A stretch of 64,000 nt of DNA, taken from the NCBI GenBank assembly GCA_003327435.1, contig QOQV01000001.1, forward strand, positions 248,001 to 312,000, read 5' to 3'. This document shows positions 42,550 through 51,454 of this stretch, one piece after another; positions within the stretch are counted from its first letter, which is position 1, and every line of letters begins with the position of its first letter. Both the position numbers and the translations under genes were made by a program. The notes beneath the pieces were generated by a model that did no database searches, was not told the origin of the DNA, and saw nothing but the letters and a program-made list of their open reading frames with translations. This DNA is from Ignavibacteriota bacterium (lineage in GTDB: Bacteria; Bacteroidota; Ignavibacteria; UBA10030; BY39).

Positions 42550-43223
42550 TTCGATGTATCACTCACAACCTTGCCATCTCTAAGAATTATATGACGCCTT
42601 CCCCTTTCAATAACAACTGGATCATGTGAAGAAAAAATAAATGTAATATTTTTATCACGATTTAACTTTTCCATTAAATTCATTAATTGAGTACCAGTAT
42701 CCGAGTCTAAATTTGCAGTTGGTTCATCTGCAAGAACGACCGATGGATTTGTAACTATAGCACGAGCCACTGCAACCCTTTGCTGCTGTCCACCGCTCAT
42801 CTCATTAGGTCTTTTATTAGCAAGCTCAGCTATTTTCAGCTCTTCAAGAATTGCGTATGCTCGCTCGTGGCGTTCTTCTTCTGGAACTCCCATTAATATC
42901 ATCGTAAACTCCACATTTTCTAATGCTGTAAGCACTGGTATTAAATTAAATGCCTGAAAAACAAACCCCAATTTATACAATCTTAGCTCTGCCAGTTCAG
43001 ATTTCGACTTTAATGATAAATCTTCTCCTTCAAAAAATACTTTTCCTTCAGTTGGTAAATCAAGCGCACCAATTAAATTAAGTAGCGTGGTTTTACCGGA
43101 GCCGGAAGGACCAGCAATAACAGTAAATTCACGCTTCTCAAAATCAAGATTGATATTATCAAGTGCTTTTACTGGGACGCCATTATCCTGATAAATTTTC
43201 TTTAAATTGACTACTTTTATCAT
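42546..43223 (-). CDS. ABC transporter ATP-binding protein, LolD/MacB-type
   Basis: The 225-residue ATPase has Walker A (GPSGSGKTT, about residues 39-47), the Q-loop FVFQAFNLIPVLTALENV, the signature SGGQQQRVAVARA, Walker B VVLADEPTANLD and the switch His in FSSHDP. The LolD/MacB/FtsE class is clear from length and from the Q-loop. It drives the two FtsX-like permeases encoded just upstream. Mechanical extraction or export across the periplasm is the usual job for this class. Confidence 0.93.
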   Translation of the reverse strand: MIKVVNLKKIYQDNGVPVKALDNINLDFEKREFTVIAGPSGSGKTTLLNLIGALDLPTEGKVFFEGEDLSLKSKSELAELRLYKLGFVFQAFNLIPVLTALENVEFTMILMGVPEEERHERAYAILEELKIAELANKRPNEMSGGQQQRVAVARAIVTNPSVVLADEPTANLDSDTGTQLMNLMEKLNRDKNITFIFSSHDPVVIERGRRHIILRDGKVVSDTSK

Positions 43224-43238
43224 ATCATTTCTAATTTT

Positions 43239-44453
43239 TTAAATATGTCTTATAGCTTGCACAGGTTGAAGTCGCAACGCCTTTAATGCTGGATACATTG
43301 ATGCAAGTACAGATATCACGATTATTACAATCACGGCTTTAACAACTCCAGTTAATTCCACTTCAGGATAAATAATAGCAGCAATTCCCCACGCTGATAA
43401 ACCCTCAGCAAATACTGCAAAATTTAACCCAACTTTCGAAAGATAAATTACAAGAGTTAAACCCAAAACTGAACCTATGAACGACCCAAGAATTCCTAAA
43501 AATATTGCTTCATAAATTATCATTAAAAATAATTTTCGATTATGCATACCAATTGCTTTTAACACACCAAACTCGTTAATTCTTTCGAAAACCGACATTA
43601 GGAAAGTGTTAATTATTCCAAAAATCATAGCCAAACCAATGATAACATAGATAATAAGCATCCAGCTCCCAGTCATTTCCTGTTGCATCACAAGGGAAGG
43701 AATTAGTTCCCGATATGATAGCACTTCATAATTGGGTCCTAATTTATGAGCTATATTTTCTTTCAACATCATTATTTCATTTACATTGGTCGAGATAATA
43801 GTTATTTCGGAAATATTATTTCCCAAGCCAAGCATTTCCTGAGCATCTCTCAAATTAATATAGATAGTACTCTTATCAAACGCAGAATTTGGTGTTTGGA
43901 ATATCCCAACAACTCTGAACAACTCCGAGCCAACTTTTCCATCAACACGGGATGCAAGTAATACTATTTTTTCATTTAAACTAATACCAAGTGATTTTGC
44001 TAATCTTTTACTAATTAGGATTTCATTTTTATTTTTTAAAAAATAATTACCTTCAATCACATATTCCGATATTTTCGTTATATTTCTTTCTTCTTCAGGA
44101 ACTACTCCAACTATTAAGATTCCAGACGAATTTTCAGCAGTTGTTATCAGTCCATACGAAATAACCCTACGACTTATAAACTTTACTTTATTTATTTTCC
44201 TGAGGTTCACAACCACTTCCTCAACATTTGGAAGATAATTCTGTACTAATTTTTCATCGTTGAATCCATGCTTATGAACCTGAATATGAGCAGTATGAAT
44301 ACTTATTTGATTATCAAGCATTTGATTTACCAGTCCAACTGAAAGTGCTTCAAAGAATATTATAGCAATTATTCCAATTACAATTGATATTAGAATGATT
44401 ACAGAACGCTTTTTGTTGCGCCAAATATTTCTCCATGCTAATTTTAAAAACAT
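43239..44453 (-). CDS. FtsX/MacB-like ABC permease, second subunit
   Basis: The 404-residue membrane protein has an N-terminal helix after LAWRNIWRNKKRSVIILISI, a large periplasmic domain (about residues 45-270), and three C-terminal helices in YVIIGLAMIFGIINTFLMSV, FLGILGSFIGSVLGLTLVIY and VIVIIVISVLASMYPALKAL, the standard LolC/E-MacB topology. It is homologous to the permease gene upstream, with which it shares the N-terminal AWRNIWRNK motif, and overlaps its stop by one base. The two are likely to form a heterodimer with the ATPase gene downstream. Confidence 0.9.
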   Translation of the reverse strand: MFLKLAWRNIWRNKKRSVIILISIVIGIIAIIFFEALSVGLVNQMLDNQISIHTAHIQVHKHGFNDEKLVQNYLPNVEEVVVNLRKINKVKFISRRVISYGLITTAENSSGILIVGVVPEEERNITKISEYVIEGNYFLKNKNEILISKRLAKSLGISLNEKIVLLASRVDGKVGSELFRVVGIFQTPNSAFDKSTIYINLRDAQEMLGLGNNISEITIISTNVNEIMMLKENIAHKLGPNYEVLSYRELIPSLVMQQEMTGSWMLIIYVIIGLAMIFGIINTFLMSVFERINEFGVLKAIGMHNRKLFLMIIYEAIFLGILGSFIGSVLGLTLVIYLSKVGLNFAVFAEGLSAWGIAAIIYPEVELTGVVKAVIVIIVISVLASMYPALKALRLQPVQAIRHI

Positions 44454-45691
44454 TATGTATACCTTATGCCCTTTAAAGGTTCAAGTCGATACGCTTTAAA
44501 TGCCGGATATAAGCAAGTAATCAGTGAGATTAATAAAATTAAAATTGATGTGTTGATAAAAATACTTAATTCAGTTGATGATGGTAGAAGAGGTAAAAAT
44601 CCATATTCAGCATACAATTGCTCATAATCTTTAGTTAAAAGAACCGGATTTTTCTCAAAATAATTATTTACAATATATCCAAATATATTTCCAATAATTA
44701 ATCCAATTATCGTAATAAAGAAAGTTTCAATAATCAGGAGTGAAAAAATTTTAAATGGTTTCATACCGATTGAAAGTGTAATTCCAATTTCACGAAATCT
44801 CTCAACTACCGACATAGTTATTGTGTTCAATATTCCAAAACTTACAATTATAATTAAGATAAACATAAAAAATTTATCTCCGATACTATCAAACTCACGA
44901 AGTTCTTTAATATCGGTTAGTACCTGATCCCATCTTAAAGCAACAAGCTCAGACATCTTATTAGATGATAATTTTGAGTTAATAAAATCTGCAACAAACT
45001 CCACTTTTTTTAGATCCTTCATTTTAATTACGATGATGCTTATACGATTTTCCATTGCGAGCAGTTCCTGAGCTGTATGTATGTTCATAAATACTCCATT
45101 AGCATCAAATTCGGGTGAGTTTAATTTAAATGTGCCTTTAATTACAAACTTCTGGTTTCCTAAAACGCCATCTATTCCTTGTGATAAAATAACAATTGTA
45201 TCTCCAACATTTGCTTTTAAGCTCTTTAATAATTTATATCCCACCAAAATTTCGGGATTTTTCTGCTCTGAAAGGTATTCCCCATAATCAATTCGCTCGA
45301 CCAATTTTGAAATGTACTTTTCTTTCTCAACATCTATTCCAATTATCACAATTCCTGAAGAATTATTCTTATAGCTGATCAATCCATCTGCGAGTATTCT
45401 CTCTGAATAATTTTGAATTTCAGGATTTGAGCGGAGTATATTCATCAGTGTCCCATTTACTGAAAAACTTAAAGTCAATTTTGGATTTTCCTGATAACCA
45501 ACTCTCTGGATCTGGATATAACCTGAAAACAAATCAAGCATATACCTTATATTATATTCCCAGGTTCCATCGGCAAAACCTCTCTGAACGATCGACAGAA
45601 ATGTTGCAAATACAACAGCTAAAATAGTCAGAAGTGTTCTTCTTTTATTTCTCCAGATATTTCTCCAAGCTAATTTTAAGAGCAAATTCAT
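44453..45691 (-). CDS. FtsX/MacB-like ABC permease, first subunit
   Basis: The 412-residue permease begins LLLKLAWRNIWRNKRRTLLT and has a helix, a large periplasmic domain (about residues 40-270), and C-terminal helices around FMFILIIIVSFGILNTITMS and IFINTSILILLISLITCLYP. The RFREIGITLSIGMKPFKIF segment is the typical coupling region. It lies one base after the LolA-like gene and is followed by its paralogue. The pair plus LolA-like protein suggests movement of a lipid or lipoprotein from the inner membrane outwards. Confidence 0.9.
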   Translation of the reverse strand: MNLLLKLAWRNIWRNKRRTLLTILAVVFATFLSIVQRGFADGTWEYNIRYMLDLFSGYIQIQRVGYQENPKLTLSFSVNGTLMNILRSNPEIQNYSERILADGLISYKNNSSGIVIIGIDVEKEKYISKLVERIDYGEYLSEQKNPEILVGYKLLKSLKANVGDTIVILSQGIDGVLGNQKFVIKGTFKLNSPEFDANGVFMNIHTAQELLAMENRISIIVIKMKDLKKVEFVADFINSKLSSNKMSELVALRWDQVLTDIKELREFDSIGDKFFMFILIIIVSFGILNTITMSVVERFREIGITLSIGMKPFKIFSLLIIETFFITIIGLIIGNIFGYIVNNYFEKNPVLLTKDYEQLYAEYGFLPLLPSSTELSIFINTSILILLISLITCLYPAFKAYRLEPLKGIRYT

Positions 45692-46444
45692 CTATCTTCC
45701 CTTCTCAAGCTCCTGAAATGAGAAAATTCGATCACTAATTTTTATGTCAAATTGTATATCCAGAATTTCGAATTCTGTTCTATTACCTTTTTTCACATGA
45801 TTCAACATTATCCACTTTGATGGAATAAGACGTCCACCAAGAACTTTATAATCAGAATAAATTAATGAACGAATTAATTTTTCCTTCTCATCAAAATAAT
45901 AAGTTTTCACCGGCAGAAAATCCTTTTTACGACACCAGTACAAAATTTTGCCCCAGACCACTGCAGTAGTAGGTTTCGGTCTAAGTTCTACTTTCCAACA
46001 AATATTGCTTTCTATTGTATCTTCTCCAAGAAGTGTCAGGAAATAATCTTCTACTAAATTTGATTCTCTAACCAGATCATCATTAGTAAAATCAGAACCA
46101 TTCCAGGACTGAAGCATCATAGAAGGTGGGATTTTTATTGTTGTTTCGGTATTCCTCAGGTACATCCAGAGTTCATTTTTAATTTTTAAAGTTTTATTCC
46201 CAGCTTCTCTCTTAGGTGATTTAATGACAATTAATGCCTTCTCGTTCTCAACCCACCAGCTTTCCATTTCCATTGTTCTTGTATATTCAGGGGTAATTAC
46301 TGTCATTTTAAATCTACCTTTAGAAGTTTTACCCTTTAAAATTTCTTCAGATTTTTTCACAATTTCGTAAGCTGATTGGGAAATAGATAATTGATGGGTT
46401 GCCAAAATCAATATTATAATTTTAATGGAATTATATATTTTCAT
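45692..46444 (-). CDS. LolA-like outer-membrane lipoprotein-sorting protein
   Basis: The 250-residue periplasmic protein has a signal peptide (IIILILATHQLSISQ) and the features of the LolA-like family found with MacB-type transporters: EIVKKSEEILKGKTSKGRFK, MTVITPEYTRTMEMESWW, NELWMYLRNTETTIKIPPSM and the GSDFTNDDLVRES segment. Such proteins form an open beta-barrel that shields a lipid. It opens a unit with two permeases, an ATPase and a barrel. It probably carries the lipid cargo across the periplasm; the cargo itself is unknown. Confidence 0.85.
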   Translation of the reverse strand: MKIYNSIKIIILILATHQLSISQSAYEIVKKSEEILKGKTSKGRFKMTVITPEYTRTMEMESWWVENEKALIVIKSPKREAGNKTLKIKNELWMYLRNTETTIKIPPSMMLQSWNGSDFTNDDLVRESNLVEDYFLTLLGEDTIESNICWKVELRPKPTTAVVWGKILYWCRKKDFLPVKTYYFDEKEKLIRSLIYSDYKVLGGRLIPSKWIMLNHVKKGNRTEFEILDIQFDIKISDRIFSFQELEKGR

Positions 46445-46630
46445 AGTTTGGTAGTTTAAATTTAAAGATAAAATGCGAGATATACAAAGAAAAAAATTTT
46501 TTTTATCGATTAGCAGAGGTACCGATTTTAAATAATGACGGAAAATTTATTGAGGTTAAAAAGTTATTTCTAACAAGGTGGGAAAAGAGTAACCTACTAA
46601 AAAGTCATTTTATTCTATTTCCACAAAATA

Positions 46631-46662
46631 AAAAAAGCCGATTTTTAAAAAAAATCGGCTTT
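46631..46662 (-). terminator. Intrinsic terminator after the nfnB-like gene
   Basis: AAAGCCGATTTT (46634-46645) and AAAATCGGCTTT (46651-46662) form a 12-base-pair stem. Read on the minus strand it is followed by TTTTTTTATTTTG, so it ends the respiratory gene series. The stem sequence is the same as that at 7100-7150. Confidence 0.88.
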
Positions 46663-46682
46663 AACGATTTATTAAATTACGA

Positions 46683-48131
46683 TTACTTATTTACAGTTGC
46701 TGATTCTTTTTTAGCTTCAACCGATTGTAAATACTTGTGAATTTCTTCAGCAGCGATTTTACCATCACGCATAGCAAGTATAACTGTTGCACCACCACGA
46801 GTCAAGTCGCCACCAGCGAATACATTAGGTCGTGATGTGCGCTGGACATCATCCACAACAACTGTTCCCTTCTTACTTACATCGAGTCCTGGTGTTGTAG
46901 CTTGAATAATCGGATTTGGTTTTTGTCCTATCGCTTCAATTACTGTTTGTACTTCTAATATAAACTCAGAACCCTGTACTGGGACGGGTTTTCTACGACC
47001 GGATTCATCAGGTTCACCCAATTCCATTTTCTGGCATTCGATAGCTTTGACCCAGTTGAAGTCATCGCCTATAATTCGAATTGGGTTTGTCAGCATTAAA
47101 AATTCTATACCCTCTTCTTCAGCGTGCATTACTTCTTCGACCCTTGCTGGCATTTCTGTACGGGAACGACGGTAAATTAGATAAGCTTTTTCGGCTCCAA
47201 GTCGTTTTGCGGTACGCACTGCATCCATTGCGGTGTTTCCACCACCGATTACTGCAATTTGCTTTCCTATTTTTATTGGAGTATCAGTTTCAGGAAAAGC
47301 ATAAGCACGCATAAAATTAACTCTTGTCAGGAACTCATTAGCTGAATAAACACCACTCAAATTTTCTCCAGGTATTCCCATAAAATTCGGTGTACCGGCA
47401 CCTGTTCCTAAAAACACTGCATCAAAACCCCATTCATCAAGTAGCTCGTCTAATGTTGCAGTTCTACCAACAACAAAATTTGTATAAATTTCCACACCCA
47501 ATTTTTTTATTCTATCCACTTCTATATCAAGAATTTTTTTGGGTAAGCGGAATTCTGGAATTCCATATCTGAGCACTCCACCTGTTGAGTGTAGAGCTTC
47601 AAAGATTGTCACTTTATATCCCATCTTCGCAAGTTCGGCTGCACAGGTTAATCCAGCGGGTCCTGAACCAACTACTGCAACCTTTTTATCAATATGATTA
47701 GTAATGACTGGAGTTTCAAAAAGATTGTTAGCCATTTCGTAATCAGCAACAAACCTTTCCAATTTGCCAATTGCCACTGGTTCGTGCTTTTTACCTAACA
47801 AACAAACTATCTCGCACTGATCTTCCTGTGGGCACACTCTCCCACAAATTGCGGGCAAATAATTTGCTTCCCTGATTTTATTTACAGCGCCAACATAATC
47901 TTTTTCGAGTATCAATTTAATAAAACCAGGAATATCAATCCTGACAGGGCATCCTTCTATACACACAGGATTTTTACATTCGAGGCATCTTTTTGCTTCG
48001 ATAAGTGCTAATTCTTCATTTAAGCCAAAAGATACTTCGAAAAAATTTTTTATTCTATCCTCAGCAGTCTGCTCTATAGAATGCTGCCTTGGTATTTTCA
48101 TTCTTTCTGACGGTTTTAATGGGTTTGTCAT
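46683..48131 (-). CDS. nfnB: GltD/NfnB-like flavin oxidoreductase, NADP(H)-binding subunit
   Basis: The 482-residue protein belongs to the GltD-like family. It has an N-terminal domain with two [4Fe-4S] motifs (CLECKNPVCIEGC and CGRVCPQEDQCEIVC), an FAD site (VAVVGSGPAGLTCAAELAKM, about residues 151-170) and an NADPH site (IAVIGGGNTAMDAVRTAKRL, about residues 289-308). Because it is coded directly after, and overlapping by one base, a NfnA/SudB-like gene, the pair is better read as NfnAB (NADH-dependent reduced ferredoxin:NADP oxidoreductase, a bifurcating enzyme) than as glutamate synthase; no GltB gene is near. A sulfide-dehydrogenase-like role is an alternative. Confidence 0.85.
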   Translation of the reverse strand: MTNPLKPSERMKIPRQHSIEQTAEDRIKNFFEVSFGLNEELALIEAKRCLECKNPVCIEGCPVRIDIPGFIKLILEKDYVGAVNKIREANYLPAICGRVCPQEDQCEIVCLLGKKHEPVAIGKLERFVADYEMANNLFETPVITNHIDKKVAVVGSGPAGLTCAAELAKMGYKVTIFEALHSTGGVLRYGIPEFRLPKKILDIEVDRIKKLGVEIYTNFVVGRTATLDELLDEWGFDAVFLGTGAGTPNFMGIPGENLSGVYSANEFLTRVNFMRAYAFPETDTPIKIGKQIAVIGGGNTAMDAVRTAKRLGAEKAYLIYRRSRTEMPARVEEVMHAEEEGIEFLMLTNPIRIIGDDFNWVKAIECQKMELGEPDESGRRKPVPVQGSEFILEVQTVIEAIGQKPNPIIQATTPGLDVSKKGTVVVDDVQRTSRPNVFAGGDLTRGGATVILAMRDGKIAAEEIHKYLQSVEAKKESATVNK

Positions 48132-48979
48132 TATTTTACACCTTCCAATTTACATACATGTTTTTCGTATAATTCATCTGATATTTTTTCAAGGTCTACA
48201 TAAGTTCTATTCCTCATTATTAGCTCATCGAAATCCACTTCGTGAGCATCGAACTCAGGACCATCTACACAAGCAAATTTCATCTTCCCACCGACTGTTA
48301 CTCTACATCCACCGCACATACCGGTTCCATCAACCATAATTGGATTTAAACTTACATAGGTTTTTATTTTATATGGTCGAGTTACATTTGCACAAACTTT
48401 CATCATCGGAATAGGTCCTATTGCATAAACTGCATCAATTTTAATTCCACTGTTTATTAAATCCTGTAATTGATCTGAAACAAAACCTTTTCTTCCATAT
48501 GATCCATCATCAGTCGTGATATAAAGTTCATTACAAATTGCCCTCATTTCGTCTTCAAGAATTATCAGGTTTTTTGTTCTCGCACCCACGATACCAATAA
48601 CATTATTACCTGCTTCTTTTAGTGCTTTAGCAATAGGATAAACTTCGGCAGTTCCAACACCACCACCAATACAAACAACAGTACCATAATTGTGAATTGG
48701 TGTAGGTTCGCCGAGTGGACCAACGAAATCAAGCACATAATCACCTTTATTCAATGAACATAGCAATTTTGTAGTTTTACCAACTGCCTGAACTATTATA
48801 GTCACTGTCCCCTTTTGAGGATCTGAATCAGCGATTGTTATTGGAATCCTTTCACCGTTTTCGTCAACTCTTATTATAACAAAATTTCCAGCTTTCCGTT
48901 TTTTTGCAATTAAAGGTGCTTCAATAACAAGTTTTGTTATTATATCGGATAACTGTTGTTTTTCTACTATCTTGTACAT
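48131..48979 (-). CDS. nfnA: NfnA/SudB-like FAD/NAD-binding ferredoxin reductase subunit
   Basis: The 282-residue protein resembles the electron-transfer subunit of dihydroorotate dehydrogenase and NfnA. It has an FAD-binding barrel (IVIQ-like segments near residues 20-95), an NAD-binding part with VVCIGGGVGTAEVYPIAKAL (about residues 106-125), and a C-terminal [2Fe-2S] region MVDGTGMCGGCRVTVGGKMK followed by a fourth Cys in FACVDGPEF. GAGG precedes the ATG. It follows the cytochrome lipoprotein gene after 15 bp and overlaps nfnB. Together they may tie NADH, NADPH and ferredoxin pools to the respiratory chain encoded upstream. Confidence 0.85.
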   Translation of the reverse strand: MYKIVEKQQLSDIITKLVIEAPLIAKKRKAGNFVIIRVDENGERIPITIADSDPQKGTVTIIVQAVGKTTKLLCSLNKGDYVLDFVGPLGEPTPIHNYGTVVCIGGGVGTAEVYPIAKALKEAGNNVIGIVGARTKNLIILEDEMRAICNELYITTDDGSYGRKGFVSDQLQDLINSGIKIDAVYAIGPIPMMKVCANVTRPYKIKTYVSLNPIMVDGTGMCGGCRVTVGGKMKFACVDGPEFDAHEVDFDELIMRNRTYVDLEKISDELYEKHVCKLEGVK

Positions 48980-48994
48980 TTTATTCCTCGATTG

Positions 48995-50227
48995 TTAATT
49001 CATCCATTTTTCCTGTCCGAAGACATTAATTTTTCCGTTTATATGTTTAGTTTTATCTATAATTTGACCTGCATTGTTAACAACACCCGTATGGCAATTC
49101 GTACATGCATTTATGTTTGATGCAATATGTCCAGTTGGTGGTAATCCATGGCAGCTACCGCACACCGCCTCAGAAGCCCCTCCATTCCAGAGGGGAGAAT
49201 AATTAGCACCAACCATAATTGAGTCAGCATATCCAAACTGATTCGTTGAGTTTGCTCTTCTAAGTTTCCAATTTCCATGACAGTATGTATTAGAACATCT
49301 TAAACTTACATTATCATAAGCTGGATTTGGGACCAAGGAACCATTACCTGTAATTAATCGTGCAAGGGTATCATTCATAACGACCTCTGCTGGTAGATTA
49401 CTATCAAGGTGTCCAGTGCTAAATACTTGAACTGGAACATTATGACACTCATTACACTTCAATGAATTTCCGATTTTACCTGTAGACAAATGCATCTGAT
49501 GAGCGCCAACACTTCTATGCGTTGAATCTGTACTTCCATCAATTCCACGAGGTGGAGCCCAAGAAATTATAAGATTCGCTGGTGAGTTAAATTTCCCATG
49601 ACAGGTATTGCATGCTTCTGGTGATTTTTTATTCTGGGCTTCATCAATATGACAACCTGAACTCATACAACCTTTATCTGTTATACTACCACCATCATAA
49701 TTACTGCCATGACAATTCTGGCAACTCTGCAAATTCCAATTATTATTTTTTAAATAAACACCATGGAACAACGAATTTCCTGTTTGCTTCCAACCGCTTT
49801 TATGTGGGTATGAATTATGACATTGATAACAAGCAACCTCGCTTCTTCCACCATTATAATCATATCCATGGCACTTCTGACAGGATGAGGAGTTCCAATC
49901 TATGAGCTTTAATAGATATCCATGATAAAACTGGCTCGTTTTGTCTAAAATACCGGCTTTGTGTGGATAGGATTGATGACAACCATAGCAAGATATATTA
50001 CTCGTACCTCCACTAAAATCAGATGCATGACATTGCACACAATCATCTTTCTTCCAATTTCTGGATTTCAAATATAAACCATGAAAATTTGACGAAGCTG
50101 TATCATTCCAGCCTGTAGAATGGACAGCTGTTGGTGATGTTGGTTGAGGTAATTCTTTCTGTAGTTTCGAACATCCCGAAAATACAATTAATACTATGAT
50201 TATTAATGTTAATTTATAAAATTGCAT
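48995..50227 (-). CDS. Eleven-haem c-type cytochrome lipoprotein with tandem dihaem repeats
   Basis: The 410-residue protein has a lipoprotein signal (IIIVLIVFSGCSK, lipidated Cys about 19). It holds 11 haem-binding motifs: nine CxxCH and two CxxxxCH (CMSSGCH and CSNTYCH). Residues 39-193 are three copies of a repeat of about 52 residues, each with FHG-YLK-NW, a first motif, NGG and a second motif. The C-terminal part with CNECHNVPVQVFSTGHLDS, CSNTYCHG and CGSCHGLPPTGH matches the C4xC/C2xCH cytochrome family known from metal-reducing Geobacter. It is probably on the outer membrane, perhaps facing outside, and passes electrons from the barrel/14-haem partner to external acceptors. Upstream neighbour after 12 bp is the 14-haem gene. 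Confidence 0.85.
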   Translation of the reverse strand: MQFYKLTLIIIVLIVFSGCSKLQKELPQPTSPTAVHSTGWNDTASSNFHGLYLKSRNWKKDDCVQCHASDFSGGTSNISCYGCHQSYPHKAGILDKTSQFYHGYLLKLIDWNSSSCQKCHGYDYNGGRSEVACYQCHNSYPHKSGWKQTGNSLFHGVYLKNNNWNLQSCQNCHGSNYDGGSITDKGCMSSGCHIDEAQNKKSPEACNTCHGKFNSPANLIISWAPPRGIDGSTDSTHRSVGAHQMHLSTGKIGNSLKCNECHNVPVQVFSTGHLDSNLPAEVVMNDTLARLITGNGSLVPNPAYDNVSLRCSNTYCHGNWKLRRANSTNQFGYADSIMVGANYSPLWNGGASEAVCGSCHGLPPTGHIASNINACTNCHTGVVNNAGQIIDKTKHINGKINVFGQEKWMN

Positions 50228-50239
50228 ACAAAATTCTCC

Positions 50240-51445
50240 TTATATGTGACAATAATTGCAGAATGGGCCGCTCTTATTACCATCTTTATTTGCGTTTGGG
50301 TTTGTGTGGCAAACATAACACACAGCTGAATTTGTCTCGTGCCATAAACCTTTTTCACCTTTCATATAATTGGATTTATGTGTTTTTGGATTGGTTCCTT
50401 TAATTCCATCATTATCGATATGGCATTGAACACAGGTTGGATCTGCACCTTCAGCATCATGACAGGATGCACAGGATTCTATATCTCTTTTTGCAAGCTG
50501 TGCATGAGTTCCACCTCCAGAGCCCACACCGAATGTCTTGAAATTGGGTTCATTATGCCATAAAGGTTTAAAACTCTTCTGTGTTATATTCCCACCAGCT
50601 TGATGGCATTCGGAACAAAAAGTTTCCCGATTATGACATGAATAACAATCGCTTTGTTTTGATTTTGCATCTATAGAATGGGTAAATCTATAATTTAAAT
50701 CATGAACAAAATTCAATCTAAATTCACGGGGTGAATCTCTTCTTGTAGTTTTTGGAGAAAAATCGCTCATTAAACCAATTTTACCAAATTTAACTAAATT
50801 CGACCCATCATGACATTGCTGGCAGAAAGCTTCGTCATGACAGGTAGAACAATTTGTTTCCATTGCACCAACTCTAACCAATCGTTTATGATCATTTCTA
50901 AAATTTGAACTTAAATGATCCGAAGGAATCAATGTTGCAAAGTTAGTATGACAGTTTTCACATACATTGCTTGCTTTGGTGTTGTCGTGACAGAAATTAC
51001 AATCAGCCATTTTGGGCATATTCTCTGAGTTCGCATAATCTACTTCCTGCAAATTTTTATGGCAAGTTTCACAGTTTATATCTTCCAATTCCAGATGTTG
51101 TTTATGAGAAAATATTATTTCACGAATAGGATTGTCAAACCCTTCAGGTTCATCCTTTTTAATATGGCAATATCCACATTCGGAATCTACTTGCTCCTGA
51201 TGACAACCTGAACACGAATTATGATCCCCAAACAACTTATCATTAGAGTTCGTGCTACCTGCTGCATTTGTATGACAATCAGCACATCCAATACCCTGTT
51301 CTAAGTGAAATTTATGCGAAAATTTTATTTTTATTGATCTATTATCTTCCTTCCAATAATTATCTGTTGACTGTAACATCGCTAATGCAGAAAATACAAC
51401 AAGGATGAAAATGAATAGGAAAATTAATTGTGTTTTTTTCGTCAT
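50240..51445 (-). CDS. Fourteen-haem periplasmic c-type cytochrome
   Basis: The 401-residue protein has an N-terminal signal or anchor (LIFLFIFILVVFSALAML) and 14 CxxCH motifs: CADCH, CSGCH, CGYCH, CETCH, CNFCH, CENCH, CSTCH, CQQCH, CYSCH, CSECH, CASCH, CVQCH, CYVCH and CNYCH, spread from residue 54 to the last residues. About one haem per 28 residues suggests a wire-like chain. FSHKFH and FSHKQH give axial His ligands as in cytochrome c7/NrfB-like domains. It lies between the beta-barrel gene and the lipoprotein cytochrome gene, the arrangement expected of a porin-cytochrome conduit. No known enzymatic active-site motif was seen. Confidence 0.87.
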   Translation of the reverse strand: MTKKTQLIFLFIFILVVFSALAMLQSTDNYWKEDNRSIKIKFSHKFHLEQGIGCADCHTNAAGSTNSNDKLFGDHNSCSGCHQEQVDSECGYCHIKKDEPEGFDNPIREIIFSHKQHLELEDINCETCHKNLQEVDYANSENMPKMADCNFCHDNTKASNVCENCHTNFATLIPSDHLSSNFRNDHKRLVRVGAMETNCSTCHDEAFCQQCHDGSNLVKFGKIGLMSDFSPKTTRRDSPREFRLNFVHDLNYRFTHSIDAKSKQSDCYSCHNRETFCSECHQAGGNITQKSFKPLWHNEPNFKTFGVGSGGGTHAQLAKRDIESCASCHDAEGADPTCVQCHIDNDGIKGTNPKTHKSNYMKGEKGLWHETNSAVCYVCHTNPNANKDGNKSGPFCNYCHI

Positions 51446-51454
51446 ATCTACCCT

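Noticed and set aside
46683-48131. Glutamate synthase small subunit (GltD)
   Set aside because: The domain is the same, but there is no GltB gene and an NfnA-like partner overlaps it, so NfnB is the better reading.
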